From: Polyangia bacterium
Lineage (GTDB): Bacteria > Myxococcota_A > Polyangia > Nannocystales > Nannocystaceae
Reading direction: 5' to 3'
NCBI GenBank assembly: GCA_030424595.1
Contig: JAUHWG010000028.1
Location: 1 to 64,000, forward strand
DNA length: 64,000 nucleotides
Part shown: in pieces, positions 27,442-36,083 of the stretch
How positions within the stretch are numbered: position 1 is the stretch's first letter
How the letters are laid out: the number at the start of each line of letters is the position of its first letter
Program-made: the position numbers and the translations under genes
The notes under the pieces: generated by a model
Database searches by the model: none
The model's input: only the letters and a program-made list of their open reading frames with translations
What the model was told of the DNA's origin: nothing

Positions 27442-28104
27442 CTACGCCGACGGATCCGAGCCGGACCCGGCGGGCTCGTCGGGCCCGCTGAGCTGGTCGC
27501 GCAGCGATGAGGCCCAGTCATCGAGGTTGCTCACCGTCGACTTGTACAGGCTCGAGTTCGGGGACGCGGCCTCGATCGCCGAGACTAGACGGGCCTTGCC
27601 GAGGCGCAGCCGACTACGTACGGTTCCCGCCGGTATCCCCAGGAGCTCAGCTATCCGCGCGCTCGTCATGCCCTCGAAGAGGTTGAGCTCGAGGGCGATC
27701 TGGAGGTCCAGGGGGATCCGCCGGAGCGCTTGGACGAGGAGCTGCTGCTCGCGCTTGCGCGCGACGAGCGTCACCTGCGAAGGGGCGACATCCGCGACGC
27801 AGAGCTCCGCGAAATCATCGCGCTCGGAGGCCCGCTTGCGCTGCTTGCGGTAGTAGGCTCGGAGCTGGTTGCACGCGATCGCGAAGATGTAGCTACGGAC
27901 GCTCTTGGCGACGATCTTGTCGCGCTTCTGAGCGCAGACAAGGAGCGTCTCCGAGACCAGCTCGATCGCGTCATCGTTGCTCGACACCTTGTTGTGGAAG
28001 AATCGGGCGAGCATCCCGAAGTAGCGACGCGCTAGGAGGTTGCCCGCCTTGGTGTCGCCGCTCTGCCAACCCTCGAGCAGCTCGTGATCCTCGCCGTCGA
28101 CCAT
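27442..28104 (-). CDS. ECF-type sigma-70 family RNA polymerase sigma factor
   Basis: 220 residues from the ATG at 28104 (the frame opens to 28212, but the extra 36 residues are low complexity). Region 2 is near 5-80 (LLEGWQSGD, RSYIFAIACNQLRAYYRKQ). Region 4 is near 125-180 (RRIPLDLQIALEL, SARIAELLGIPAGTVRSRL). The C-terminal tail NLDDWASSLRDQ matches that of the sigma factor at 4936-5562. The gene is followed by the giant hybrid kinase, again coupling this sigma subfamily to a kinase. The DNA target is unknown. Confidence 0.93.
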   Translation of the reverse strand: MVDGEDHELLEGWQSGDTKAGNLLARRYFGMLARFFHNKVSSNDDAIELVSETLLVCAQKRDKIVAKSVRSYIFAIACNQLRAYYRKQRKRASERDDFAELCVADVAPSQVTLVARKREQQLLVQALRRIPLDLQIALELNLFEGMTSARIAELLGIPAGTVRSRLRLGKARLVSAIEAASPNSSLYKSTVSNLDDWASSLRDQLSGPDEPAGSGSDPSA

Positions 28105-28221
28105 CGCTGGATGGTACCAGCTCGGGGCCCAGGGGCGCCCCGAGGCCGCCCGATGATCGCGGCGGGTTCGTTTGCGAGGCGATCGGCGCTTCGGCGCAGG
28201 GGCAGTGCACACGACACTGTC

Positions 28222-28281
28222 AGGGCGACGACGAGGATGTGAGCGTCAGCGGTCAGCGTCACGTGACCGCCGATGCCGATC
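28222..28281 (-). pseudogene. short C-terminal fragment resembling the propeller lipoprotein at 31922-33600
   Basis: On the minus strand this stretch reads VTLTADAHILVV. The intact relative reads VTLTANAHILVV just before its C-terminus (about 31980-32020). Only about 20 codons are recognisable. The rest of 28105-28405 shows nothing beyond the upstream region of the next gene. Confidence 0.5.
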
Positions 28282-28405
28282 GGCCGAGGGCAGGACGCTT
28301 GTGTCGACTCTCAGCTCGACGCCAGCGCTGATGCGCGATAGCATCCCCCCAATGCTGACGTCAGCAGCGGTACCTGCAGCTTTGGATTCTGCGAAGTTAG
28401 CGAGT

Positions 28406-29512
28406 ATGCACACACGGTTGGCGCTCTACGGGGCGCTCTTGTTGGTCGTGAGCTGTGGCCCGCGGAGCGGCGACGCAACCTCGCTCTCTGGTGGCGACGA
28501 TCCGACGACCGTCGCGAACGGCTCGACCTCGAGCGGCAGCGACGCAACCTCGAGCGGCGGCTCGACCTCGAGCGCAACAACCTCCTCCGCGACCGATGTG
28601 TCGACGTCGAGCGCTGTGTCGAGCACCGGCGAGCCGGTCATCGACGTCGGGCTCCCGACCGGCGAGAGCGGGTCGGCCTGCAACGGGAAGATCGACATCA
28701 TGTTGCTCGTGGGCGGGGCGGAGTCGATACAAGACCGCCTAGAAGTCTCAATCCCCGCGTTCGCCACGACTCTGGAAGAGGAGCTCAGCGAGTTCGACCT
28801 CCACGTGATGGCGGTCGATCCTGACGGACGCTGGGGCGCCTTCGAGTGCCCGAAGAACAAGTGCCCCGCCGATGGAGGCTGCCCGCTTGAGGGCTATGAG
28901 GACTTCCCTTGCTGGGCGCTCCATGAAGAGGGGGTGCTGACCAAGTGCGACGACACCCGCGGAGCTGGCGTCGTCTTCCAGGCCGGCCCCTACTCTGCGA
29001 ACAAGCCCTGCGGTGTTCCGCCGGGGCAGCGGTACATCACCAGCGATCAACCAGACTTCGCTGAGGCGTTCGCCTGTATCGCCCGAAGCGGGGCCGCCGG
29101 CGGCGGACTTGTCATGCATGGCGACACGCTGGGGCGCGCGCTCGCGTTCGACCTGGAGCACGGCTGCAACGCAGGATTTCTCCGAGAGGACGCTCTCCTC
29201 ATGGTGGTTCAGATCGTCGCGGCCACTGTCGAGGAGGCAACGCCTTGGGAGTGGGCGGACTACGTTCTCGACGCGAAGGGCGGGGAGCAAGACATGGCGG
29301 TGGCGCTCGCCATCTCTGTTGACTGGATGGACTACCAGCCAGGGCCGCTCTGCGAAGAGGGCAAGACCGCGCCACACCCGCCGACCTTCGTCGAGTGGAC
29401 CCAGTACTTCGATCACGGCGTCCACGGGAGCAAGTGTGCGCCGACGTACGCGCCGTTCTTCGCAGAGGCTGCGTCGATCGCTGCCGAGCTCTGCGATCCC
29501 GTCCCTCGATGA
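28406..29512 (+). CDS. lipoprotein with degenerate VWA-like domain
   Basis: 368 residues from the ATG at 28406, where MHTRLALYGALLLVVSC gives a signal peptide and lipobox; the open frame upstream lacks a signal. A Ser/Thr/Gly linker (GSTSSGSDATSSGG) follows. From about residue 95 KIDIMLLVGGAESIQDRLEV resembles the first strand of VWA-type myxobacterial lipoproteins, but the metal site DxSxS is replaced by GGAES, so ion binding is probably lost. There are several conserved Cys pairs (CPKNKCPADGGCPLEG). A copy of its last 37 codons lies at 31812-31925, beyond the inserted ATPase gene. Function unknown; surface location likely. Confidence 0.75.
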   Translation: MHTRLALYGALLLVVSCGPRSGDATSLSGGDDPTTVANGSTSSGSDATSSGGSTSSATTSSATDVSTSSAVSSTGEPVIDVGLPTGESGSACNGKIDIMLLVGGAESIQDRLEVSIPAFATTLEEELSEFDLHVMAVDPDGRWGAFECPKNKCPADGGCPLEGYEDFPCWALHEEGVLTKCDDTRGAGVVFQAGPYSANKPCGVPPGQRYITSDQPDFAEAFACIARSGAAGGGLVMHGDTLGRALAFDLEHGCNAGFLREDALLMVVQIVAATVEEATPWEWADYVLDAKGGEQDMAVALAISVDWMDYQPGPLCEEGKTAPHPPTFVEWTQYFDHGVHGSKCAPTYAPFFAEAASIAAELCDPVPR

Positions 29513-29608
29513 GCGGAGGGCCGCGACCCCATGTGTCGGCTCGCGCTATTTGCGGGGCGATGTCCCACAATCAAGGCGGGGGGGCGGGGGGGCGACCCGA
29601 TAAGGCCC

Positions 29609-31663
29609 CTATGGCTCAGTCCACTTGAGTGCAAGCGCATAGTTCCTGAGCTTCTCGAGCACATACTTGGCGGCGTCTCCACGGTGGGAGGTCGCAAGGA
29701 ACTCCCCCTTTCGCCAGGCAAACTCAATACAGTAGACGCGCCCCCCCACCTCCAAACAGATATCCGGAATGATATCCGCGAACGAGAGCTTTCGTTCAGC
29801 CCACCCAGAGGCGGCACCATAGGCATCCTCCATAAACTCGGAAAGGGCTCCAAGAACAGCTCGGTTGAGAGCTTTGTCCCGACCTCGGTCGTAGCGATAC
29901 GATTCTGCCAAAAGCCTAAGCCCTGCTTGTGCGTCGATAGCAGGACGCCCCCTCGCCTCGTAGGGAGCGTCATCATCTCCTGCAAGGAATTTGCCGAAGT
30001 CACTTCTCCCAATGTACTTCTGTATCACTTTTGGGGACCGCTGCGGCACCCCAAGGTCGTCCAGTAGTTCTTGGACCTTCTCAGGCCCGTATCTCCTCAG
30101 TATGGTAACAGTTGTCGCTGGCGGGAGAGAGAATGTCCGGGCGTTGAGCCTCAGTACCGCGTTGATGAGGCCCCCTCGACGCTTCGTCCAGAACTTCCCT
30201 GGACCACTGTTAGGAGATGCTTGGAGGAGCGCCCCCGGATCTAGCAGACCGGCCGAAACACCACGAGTAAATTCCGTTAGCACCCCCCGCTCAAGGCTCT
30301 CGGAGACAAATACGACAACAAGAGTAATCGGCATTGTCAGCTCGCTTCGCAGCAAGTGCAGCCGCTTCTTAAAATCGTACGAAACTGCCTTCATGAACTC
30401 GCCCAGGGTCGTATACTCACTGGGGTCGTACTCTGATGGATCAACCGCCACCTCGGCGAGCTCATAGCCTGGTAGTCCATTGCAGACCTCAAGCGTATCC
30501 TGGCATATCTGAACCCATGACTCCCGCGACGGCCCCTTGACTTCGACGGGGAGCTCGATGGGGGGCCTACCAGCGATCGCCACGTATCGCATCGCGATCG
30601 CGTGGGCCGTCGCGGCCGAGGTCTCGGGCCATAGAACCAAGGGAGGGCAGCCATCAATGTCAGTCCGCAGGAAACGCTTGATCTCAGAGAGTTCGCTGTT
30701 GTCAGGTGGTGCCCCCTCCCTGTCATCGATATTGATTGGAATAATCCTCGACTCGTTCACACGGTACTGTTTTCGAACAGCCATTGCAGCACTACGTAGC
30801 GCCTCATGTGAGATCCTCGTTCCCGCGCCCGACATGGAGGCAGTCTGTGTGAAGACTGTCGGGCCGAACACTCCGAGGTTGTCCGCCAGCGTAGTTTTTC
30901 CAACTCCCGACTGACCCAAAAGAGGAACAAACAACCCTTCTCCAGTCCCCTGAATAGTTGTAGCTGCAAACGCGAGATCCCCAGCTGCATCAGCCGGGGC
31001 AACAAGAATTTTCACCAGTTCTTCTCCGAGACGTCTTTGTAGAGCCTCGTAGCGAACAGGCAGATGAAGGGTGTCAAGTATGTCAATGTGCTGACGGTGT
31101 GAGCCTCCGGGTGTCAGGGATGTATTCTTGTTGCCAGGCAGGGCGGGGACCCGCTCGGGAGCGGCATCATGGGCAAACGGCATCTCAACCTGAGCCTCAT
31201 CACTCCACCGCCTCTCCAAGTAGCGTCGCCAAGAGAGAATAGTAGATCCACGCCGCCCTGCAGTCGAGCTAGCCAGCCCAGACGCATGAGCAATACTCTC
31301 TGCGATGTCGCCTTTTGATAGCTCTACTCTCGAAAGAAGGTTGGGTGCGATTCGACGCATGACCTCGGACTCGTTGATGGCAGACGCCAGTTCCCGTGCT
31401 TCGTCGATGCTCTCCGCATCCGTGTGCCCGAGCCTGAGTCCGCGCTCGGTCGCATGATACCCCGAGACATCGTCATGCTCGACAAACCCGAGTACTCGAG
31501 CACTCTGAATCGCATATTCCGCGTGACGCTTCGAGGCGCCCGTACACTGTGCCACTCTTGTAGAGGTCGAACACCCGGCGATCACTGCATCAACAGTCGA
31601 GCGTACAAGCTGGAGGTTGCTCGCCTGGGGAATATCCCGGGTCTTTACGTCAGGCTCGGACAT
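29609..31663 (-). CDS. winged-helix / P-loop ATPase with nuclease-like C-terminus, candidate defence gene
   Basis: 684 residues from the ATG at 31663 (a TTG at 31699 adds 12). Residues about 20-80 look like a winged helix (TRVAQCTGASKRHAEYAIQS; GYHATERGLRLG). A P-loop lies at 250-258 (GQSGVGKTT), with a likely Walker B (RIIPINIDDRE) and sensor-like LVLWPETS. A second hydrophobic strand is seen at LVVVFVSES. The last 55 residues read IIPDICLEVGG, then CIEFAWRKGEF and YVLEKLRNYA; P633-D634, E647 and K652 recall, imperfectly, a PD-(D/E)XK nuclease. GC is about 52% in a sampled 60 bases, against about 69% nearby. The gene is alone, on the strand opposite to the split locus around it. I recognise no named family. 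A DNA-sensing ATPase-nuclease is inference. Confidence 0.7.
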   Translation of the reverse strand: MSEPDVKTRDIPQASNLQLVRSTVDAVIAGCSTSTRVAQCTGASKRHAEYAIQSARVLGFVEHDDVSGYHATERGLRLGHTDAESIDEARELASAINESEVMRRIAPNLLSRVELSKGDIAESIAHASGLASSTAGRRGSTILSWRRYLERRWSDEAQVEMPFAHDAAPERVPALPGNKNTSLTPGGSHRQHIDILDTLHLPVRYEALQRRLGEELVKILVAPADAAGDLAFAATTIQGTGEGLFVPLLGQSGVGKTTLADNLGVFGPTVFTQTASMSGAGTRISHEALRSAAMAVRKQYRVNESRIIPINIDDREGAPPDNSELSEIKRFLRTDIDGCPPLVLWPETSAATAHAIAMRYVAIAGRPPIELPVEVKGPSRESWVQICQDTLEVCNGLPGYELAEVAVDPSEYDPSEYTTLGEFMKAVSYDFKKRLHLLRSELTMPITLVVVFVSESLERGVLTEFTRGVSAGLLDPGALLQASPNSGPGKFWTKRRGGLINAVLRLNARTFSLPPATTVTILRRYGPEKVQELLDDLGVPQRSPKVIQKYIGRSDFGKFLAGDDDAPYEARGRPAIDAQAGLRLLAESYRYDRGRDKALNRAVLGALSEFMEDAYGAASGWAERKLSFADIIPDICLEVGGRVYCIEFAWRKGEFLATSHRGDAAKYVLEKLRNYALALKWTEP

Positions 31664-31732
31664 CTTGCGGACGGCTCCGTTGAGAGAGTCGCATGCCAAG
31701 GGCTGGAAGGCAACGTTGCAGCCCTAGGGTCT

Positions 31733-31750
31733 TAGCATGCTCTCATGCTA
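31733..31750. promoter_or_regulatory. perfect hairpin/palindrome upstream of the ATPase gene
   Basis: TAGCATG and CATGCTA are perfect inverted arms around CTCT, about 70 bp upstream of the ATPase start. It could be an operator or a recombination scar; it ends in CTAG (31748-31751). Confidence 0.35.
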
Positions 31751-31811
31751 GCGGGCTCCTCGCGACGGTCTCGGAGCGCCTCGCCCGAGCCGTCCTTCGG
31801 GACATTCACCG

Positions 31812-31925
31812 CCCCAATACTTCGATCACGGTGTCTACGGGAGTAGGTGTGCGCCGTCGTACGCACCGTTCTTCGCAGAGGCAGCGTCGATCGCCGCCGG
31901 GTTCTTCGATCCCGTCCCGCGTTAG
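31812..31925 (+). pseudogene. duplicated 3' end of the lipoprotein gene at 28406-29512
   Basis: The frame reads QYFDHGVYGSRCAPSYAPFF, then AEAASIAAGFFDPVPR and TAG. The intact gene ends QYFDHGVHGSKCAPTYAPFF, AEAASIAAELCDPVPR and TGA. About 37 codons are conserved, with several substitutions, so the copy is diverged rather than recent. The remaining 5' part is missing. Its stop overlaps the stop of the convergent propeller lipoprotein. Confidence 0.85.
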
Positions 31926-33600
31926 GGGTGCAGAGCCGCGAGGTACACCGTGTTGATCCCAGCCGTCGCCCGCGTGCCGACGACTAGGATATGAGCGTTG
32001 GCGGTCAGCGTCACCTGAGCGACCCTGCCGATGAACCCATCGCCGCCGAAGTCCTGGCTCCACGGCGGGGGATCGAAGAGCCCCTCAACACCGCGGATCT
32101 GAGCGAAGTACACCCCGTCGTCCGTGTTGTCGACGTCCATCGCCAGCACCATCTCGCCCGTCGGCAGGCGCGCGATCCCTTGGGCGGTGTGTCGGTGTGT
32201 CGCCTCGACCATGTAGAGATCAGCCGCCTTCAGGAGCTCTCCAAAGCCGAAGATCGTCGCCTGCCGTGGAAGCCCCTCAGCGACGCTGGACCAGCCAGCG
32301 ACGAGCAGACCGTTGTCGACGTCCGGAATCACGGCGCGTGCTCCAGCCGTGTCGAGCGCGTTCTGACTCGTCCAAGTCTTGTCGGGTTCGAGCGTACCGT
32401 CCGAGTTGTAGCGGTTCGCGAAGGCCCATCTCTCGATGGGGGGGGGCGGGTTGTTTCCTGGTGGCTGGTAGCTGGACTCGCCGACCACTACCGGATCGCC
32501 GTTCTCCAGCACGGCCACCCCGAGAGCCACATCGACCGGGACCCCCTGGAAGTTCACCTCAATGGGGCGCTCCCATGTCCTGGTCCAGATCAGCGCTCCA
32601 TCCGGTGAGAGGGCCCAGATGCGAGCATCCGGCTGAGAGAGCTTCGCGTCCGGAGAATAGCCCGAGACGTAGATCCGCGCGGAGTCGGCATCGATGGCGA
32701 GACCCGTCGCGACCTCCCCGGCCTTTCCTTTGAAGAGGTGGTTGACCTCGGCGGTGTGGGGATCGATCTGGGCCAGCCACGGGCGAGACTCGCCGCCGAT
32801 GGTCTCGTTCCCGACCGCGAGGATCTTTCCAGCGTGATCGAGGGCGACCGCGCTGACCGTCGACGTCGGAGCCGAGGAGGCGGGAGCGATGAGCTCCGGA
32901 TCCCCGTCTGGTGTGTAGCGTCCAATTCGCGCGTTGGTGCCTTGATCAAAGCCAAGGATGATCTTCGGCTCGTCCTTGATGACGCCGCTCGCGACGGAGC
33001 GCCCCCAACCGTCGCCCCGACCTCAAAGGTCTTCTCCCAGAGGACGGTGCCGGGGGGAGGGAGCTGGAGGTGGACAAAGGCCGGGTTCGACAGGCTCGGA
33101 TTGTCCTCGGCATCGTAGCCGCGCACGGTGAAGGAGAGCACGTCCACGCTCTCTTTGCGCGTCACGAGGAGGGGCGGCGGTTCGTCGCCCGCCAACCACT
33201 CCAGCGTCGGCTCGTCGCTCTCCCCCTGAAAGAGGGCCAGTCGCTCGATCTCCGCCGAGTGCTCGACCGTGAAGACCAGCGGCCCTGCGACCTCGAGCAC
33301 CGCTGGGCTCACCCCGAGGATGACCTGTGGCTCGATCTCTCCCTCCCCCTCGGTTCCGCCGCCGGATCCGCCGTCGGTGCCGCTAGATGTCCCCGTCGCG
33401 CTGGCTGAGTCGCCCGAGCTGTCGCCCGTGACGCTCTCACCTCCCGAGGCGGTCGACTCCCCGGAGGTCGAGCCCGTGTTGGTCCCAGTCAGCCCCTTCT
33501 GCTGCTCGAGGAGCATGTCGTAGACGCTGTCGTCGTAGCAGGACGTGGTCAGGGCCAGCGCCAGGGGCAGCAGTACCAGCAGTACGAACGAGCGCATCAC
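31922..33600 (-). pseudogene. propeller-type lipoprotein with a single-base frameshift
   Basis: The N-terminal part (33600 to about 33020) has a signal peptide with lipobox ALTTSC, a Ser/Gly/Thr linker and an Ig-like domain, and runs in one frame to TFEVG. The rest, from GDGWGRSVAS through IGRYTPDG, LAVLENGDPVVVGES-like repeats and the terminal INTVYLAALHP, is in another frame. Adding one C to the CCCC run at 33015-33018 restores a 560-residue protein. The repeats look like beta-propeller blades of the kind found in myxobacterial surface lipoproteins. A homopolymer difference may be real inactivation, phase variation or a base-calling error. Ends are clear; function unknown. Confidence 0.75.
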
Positions 33601-34135
33601 CTAGAGTCGCCCAATCTGGCCAGGCGCGCAACCGCCCGCCCGGAAGGCTGGTCTATCGCGGAGCGCGTCAGCGACAGCTCGCGCCTTGGCGATCGCATCG
33701 CGGAGACCGGGCCACTCGCGCCGACAGGCGGCCTCGGCAGAGCCTAGGCCCTCGTAGACGGCCTCCAGATCCGCCAGATGCTGGCGCCCTGGGATCGCCT
33801 GGCCGCTCACGCGGACTCCCGGGCTGCGCCGGCCCACAACGCCGGGATCCTCGACCTCCGTGCCCCGGCGGCAGACGGTCGAGCTCGGTGACCACGGGCT
33901 TGCCCCCGCGTGCGCACAGGAACACCTGCGCCTTGCGCACGAAGTACAGATCGGTCCCGTTTCGGAAAGACCCGTATCCCTCGACCTCCAGGTCGACCTC
34001 GAGCGCGCCGACGCCGCAGTCCTTCGTCCCGGCGAAGAACGGGGACTTGGGCCCAAGCCACCCCAGCGCGTGGACCCGTCCCGCGGGATCCGCCGCCGGC
34101 AACTCGCGGGTCTCTGAGACGGTTGGCGCTTCGGC
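33601..34135 (-). pseudogene. truncated and frameshifted unknown gene
   Basis: Coding signal is seen in two frames. The 5' part (about 34133-33872) reads VHALGWLGPKSPFFAG, GALEVDLEVEGYGSFRNG and YFVRKAQVFLCARGG. The 3' part (33871-33601) continues TEVEDPGVVG, LADLEAVYEGLGSAEAACRR and ends GGCAPGQIGRL. A one-base shift near 33872 separates them. A TAG just upstream of AEAPTVSETR and no start codon indicate that the 5' end is also lost, at the junction with the integrase remnant. The protein is not recognised. Confidence 0.6.
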
Positions 34136-34229
34136 CTACGAGCAGCACTTCCGCGTTCATATCCAACCGCTCCTCGGCGACCTGCCGCTGGCGGCGATCG
34201 ACGAGGAGGGATCGCCCTCAAGCGACTAG
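34127..34229 (+). pseudogene. tyrosine-recombinase core-binding fragment
   Basis: The frame reads YEQHFRVHIQPLLGDLPLAA, then IDEEGSPSSD and TAG. The pattern H-I-x-P-x-L-G-x-x-P-L-x-x-I is typical of the SAM-like N-terminal domain of phage/integron-type integrases. The catalytic domain is absent. Its final 30 bases are identical to 11871-11900. It ends in CTAG, in which the TAG of the minus-strand neighbour also lies. Confidence 0.6.
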
Positions 34230-35716
34230 CGGACGAAGAGCACGCCGAAGCCGACCAAGCTCTTGTTGCCGTTGTCCGGCGTGCAGCTCGCCATATTACC
34301 GACGCGGGCCTCCAGGACGCCGCTGCATCCGCCGTTGAGGTTGCCGATGCCGATGTAGGAGTCGGGAGTGTTGCAATCATTCTCCTGGTTGCTGAAGATC
34401 CCGATCCGCGTCCGCGGAGCGTTGTTGAACCCCTCGCGGTTGCAATTCGTCTGGAGCGAGGAGCCCGTGATCAACGACTTCCAGGCGTCGCGGCCGATGT
34501 TCGTCGCGACGAAGGCTCCGGGGTTGAAGATCGCGTAGAGCGATGGTCGCTCCATCGGGATCGTGACGTACTTCAGATCGAGCGCCCCCATATTCCCGAT
34601 CGGCTGCTCCATCCCCATCAGGACCTCTGTGAAGGGGACCGAGTTCCAGGTCTCGAGCTTCGCCTCCGTGCGATCGAGGTCGCCCATGTCGGCGTTGAAG
34701 AGCGTCGCGTTCTGCCAATAGGTCGAGTTGTAATTGAAGGTTACCTTGGTGCCGTCCGCCTTGAGCGCGAGCGTCCACCCGCCGCCGTCGGTCTCCATGT
34801 CGCAGTAGACGTCGAAGGGCTCGATGTCTCCCTCGCCGTCGGGATCGAGCGAGTAGACGCCGCTCGTCGCCCCGGGGTTGCCCTCCAGGAGGGCCTTGCA
34901 GCTCGGCGCGAAGCTACAGATCTCCATGTTGCAGAAGCCGGACTCGCACTCGACGCCTTCGGCGCAGGCCTGGCCGTCACCGCAAGGGCCGCATGAACCA
35001 CCGCAGTCGACGTCGCTCTCGTCGCCGTTCTTCGCCGCGTCCTCGCAGGTCGGGGCCGCACACATCGACGTGCAGGCGTCCGTCTCGTCGTCATTGCCGT
35101 CGTCGCACTCTTCGACGTCGACCTGGACGACCCCATCGCCACAGCTCGCGTTCAGGCAGGTGTTGAGGCAGGCGTCGGTATCGTCGTCGTTGCCGTCGTC
35201 GCACTCTTCGCCGGGCTGGACCGCCCCGTCTCCGCAGCTCGCGAGGGCGCAGTCGTTGCTGCACTCGTCATCGTCGATCGCGTTGCCGTCGTCGCAGGCC
35301 TCGCCCGGGGCGACGAAGCCATCGCCGCAGACCGCGTTGAGGCATGCGCTCGTGCACTGATCGTTATCCTCGCTGTTACCGTCGTCGCACTCTTCCCCCT
35401 CATCGACGGTCCCATCGCCGCAAAACGCCCCCGGCCCGGTCGTCGCCGTGTCGGTCTCCGGGGAGGTCGTCGACGTGGACGTCGTCGAGTCGCTGTCGCT
35501 GTCGCTCCCGCCGACGGTGGTCCCGGTGGTCTCCCCCGCGGTGGACGTGGTCACGGTCGTCGTCCCCGTCGATGTCGACGTCTCCGTCGCCGTCGTCGCC
35601 TGCGTCGTGCTCGTCGCCCCATCATCGCCAGAACAGCCGAAGCTCGCCGCCAACGCGAGACCAACCGGCAACCTCAAGCCCACTACCAATACTCTATTCA
35701 CGCAAATGATCCGCAT
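34226..35716 (-). CDS. surface lipoprotein: DUF4215 Cys-rich repeats and fibrinogen-like domain
   Basis: 496 residues from the ATG at 35716 (a TTG at 35722 adds two). The signal peptide ends in lipobox AASFGC; a Thr/Ser linker follows to about 95. Four Cys-rich repeats of the CGDG...GEECDDGN type (DUF4215, myxococcus Cys-rich repeat) lie at about 98-225. A second Cys cluster (DVDCGGSCGPCGDGQAC) follows. The C-terminal 220 residues resemble a fibrinogen-like globe (SCKALLEGNPGATSGVYSLD, VYCDMETDGGGWTLAL). Such modules bind sugars or proteins at the cell surface. The gene stops exactly at the CTAG junction of the integrase remnant. Confidence 0.88.
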   Translation of the reverse strand: MRIICVNRVLVVGLRLPVGLALAASFGCSGDDGATSTTQATTATETSTSTGTTTVTTSTAGETTGTTVGGSDSDSDSTTSTSTTSPETDTATTGPGAFCGDGTVDEGEECDDGNSEDNDQCTSACLNAVCGDGFVAPGEACDDGNAIDDDECSNDCALASCGDGAVQPGEECDDGNDDDTDACLNTCLNASCGDGVVQVDVEECDDGNDDETDACTSMCAAPTCEDAAKNGDESDVDCGGSCGPCGDGQACAEGVECESGFCNMEICSFAPSCKALLEGNPGATSGVYSLDPDGEGDIEPFDVYCDMETDGGGWTLALKADGTKVTFNYNSTYWQNATLFNADMGDLDRTEAKLETWNSVPFTEVLMGMEQPIGNMGALDLKYVTIPMERPSLYAIFNPGAFVATNIGRDAWKSLITGSSLQTNCNREGFNNAPRTRIGIFSNQENDCNTPDSYIGIGNLNGGCSGVLEARVGNMASCTPDNGNKSLVGFGVLFVR

Positions 35717-36061
35717 GACCAATGGTGAGGCGATGGCGAGATGCGGGTCAACCTAAAGTCCGCCGGCCACCCAGCCGCGAAGGCCGGAGGCGCGGTGTAT
35801 GCACTATGCACATTCCGCCCGCCGATGACGCACCCCTTCTCTCGCAGACCCTAGCAGGGCACGATGTCGACGTCCTCGCCCGACAAGCCTGAGGACAGCG
35901 AAGAGAAGACCCACACAGCAGCTCGGCTCATCGCTCGGCAGGCGAGCCCGTCTCCAGGGCCACGCAGAGGTCGGCAGAGGATAACCGCAGTCCACCGAAC
36001 TACCCTCACCGGAATACATCAACGCATAGACAGGCGCAGCTCATTCGGGCCATGAGCGTTC
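35717..36061. other. gene-free stretch of 345 bp
   Basis: It lies upstream of the DUF4215 gene and downstream of the CBS gene. Small open frames exist, but none has a signal peptide, domain or codon bias like its neighbours. The promoter of the DUF4215 gene should be here; I cannot place its boxes. Confidence 0.4.
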
Positions 36062-36083
36062 GTCCGCGAGGATCTCCGCGGAC
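36062..36083 (-). terminator. hairpin at the end of the CBS gene
   Basis: A 7-bp perfect stem GTCCGCG/CGCGGAC with an 8-base loop starts at the last bases of the stop codon of the CBS gene. Confidence 0.5.

Noticed and set aside
28172..28405. N-terminal extension of the VWA-like lipoprotein
   Set aside because: The ATG at 28406 begins a good signal peptide; the upstream codons overlap the relic of another gene on the opposite strand.
35804..36022. Small gene in the gap before the CBS gene
   Set aside because: No signal, domain, ribosome binding site or codon bias.
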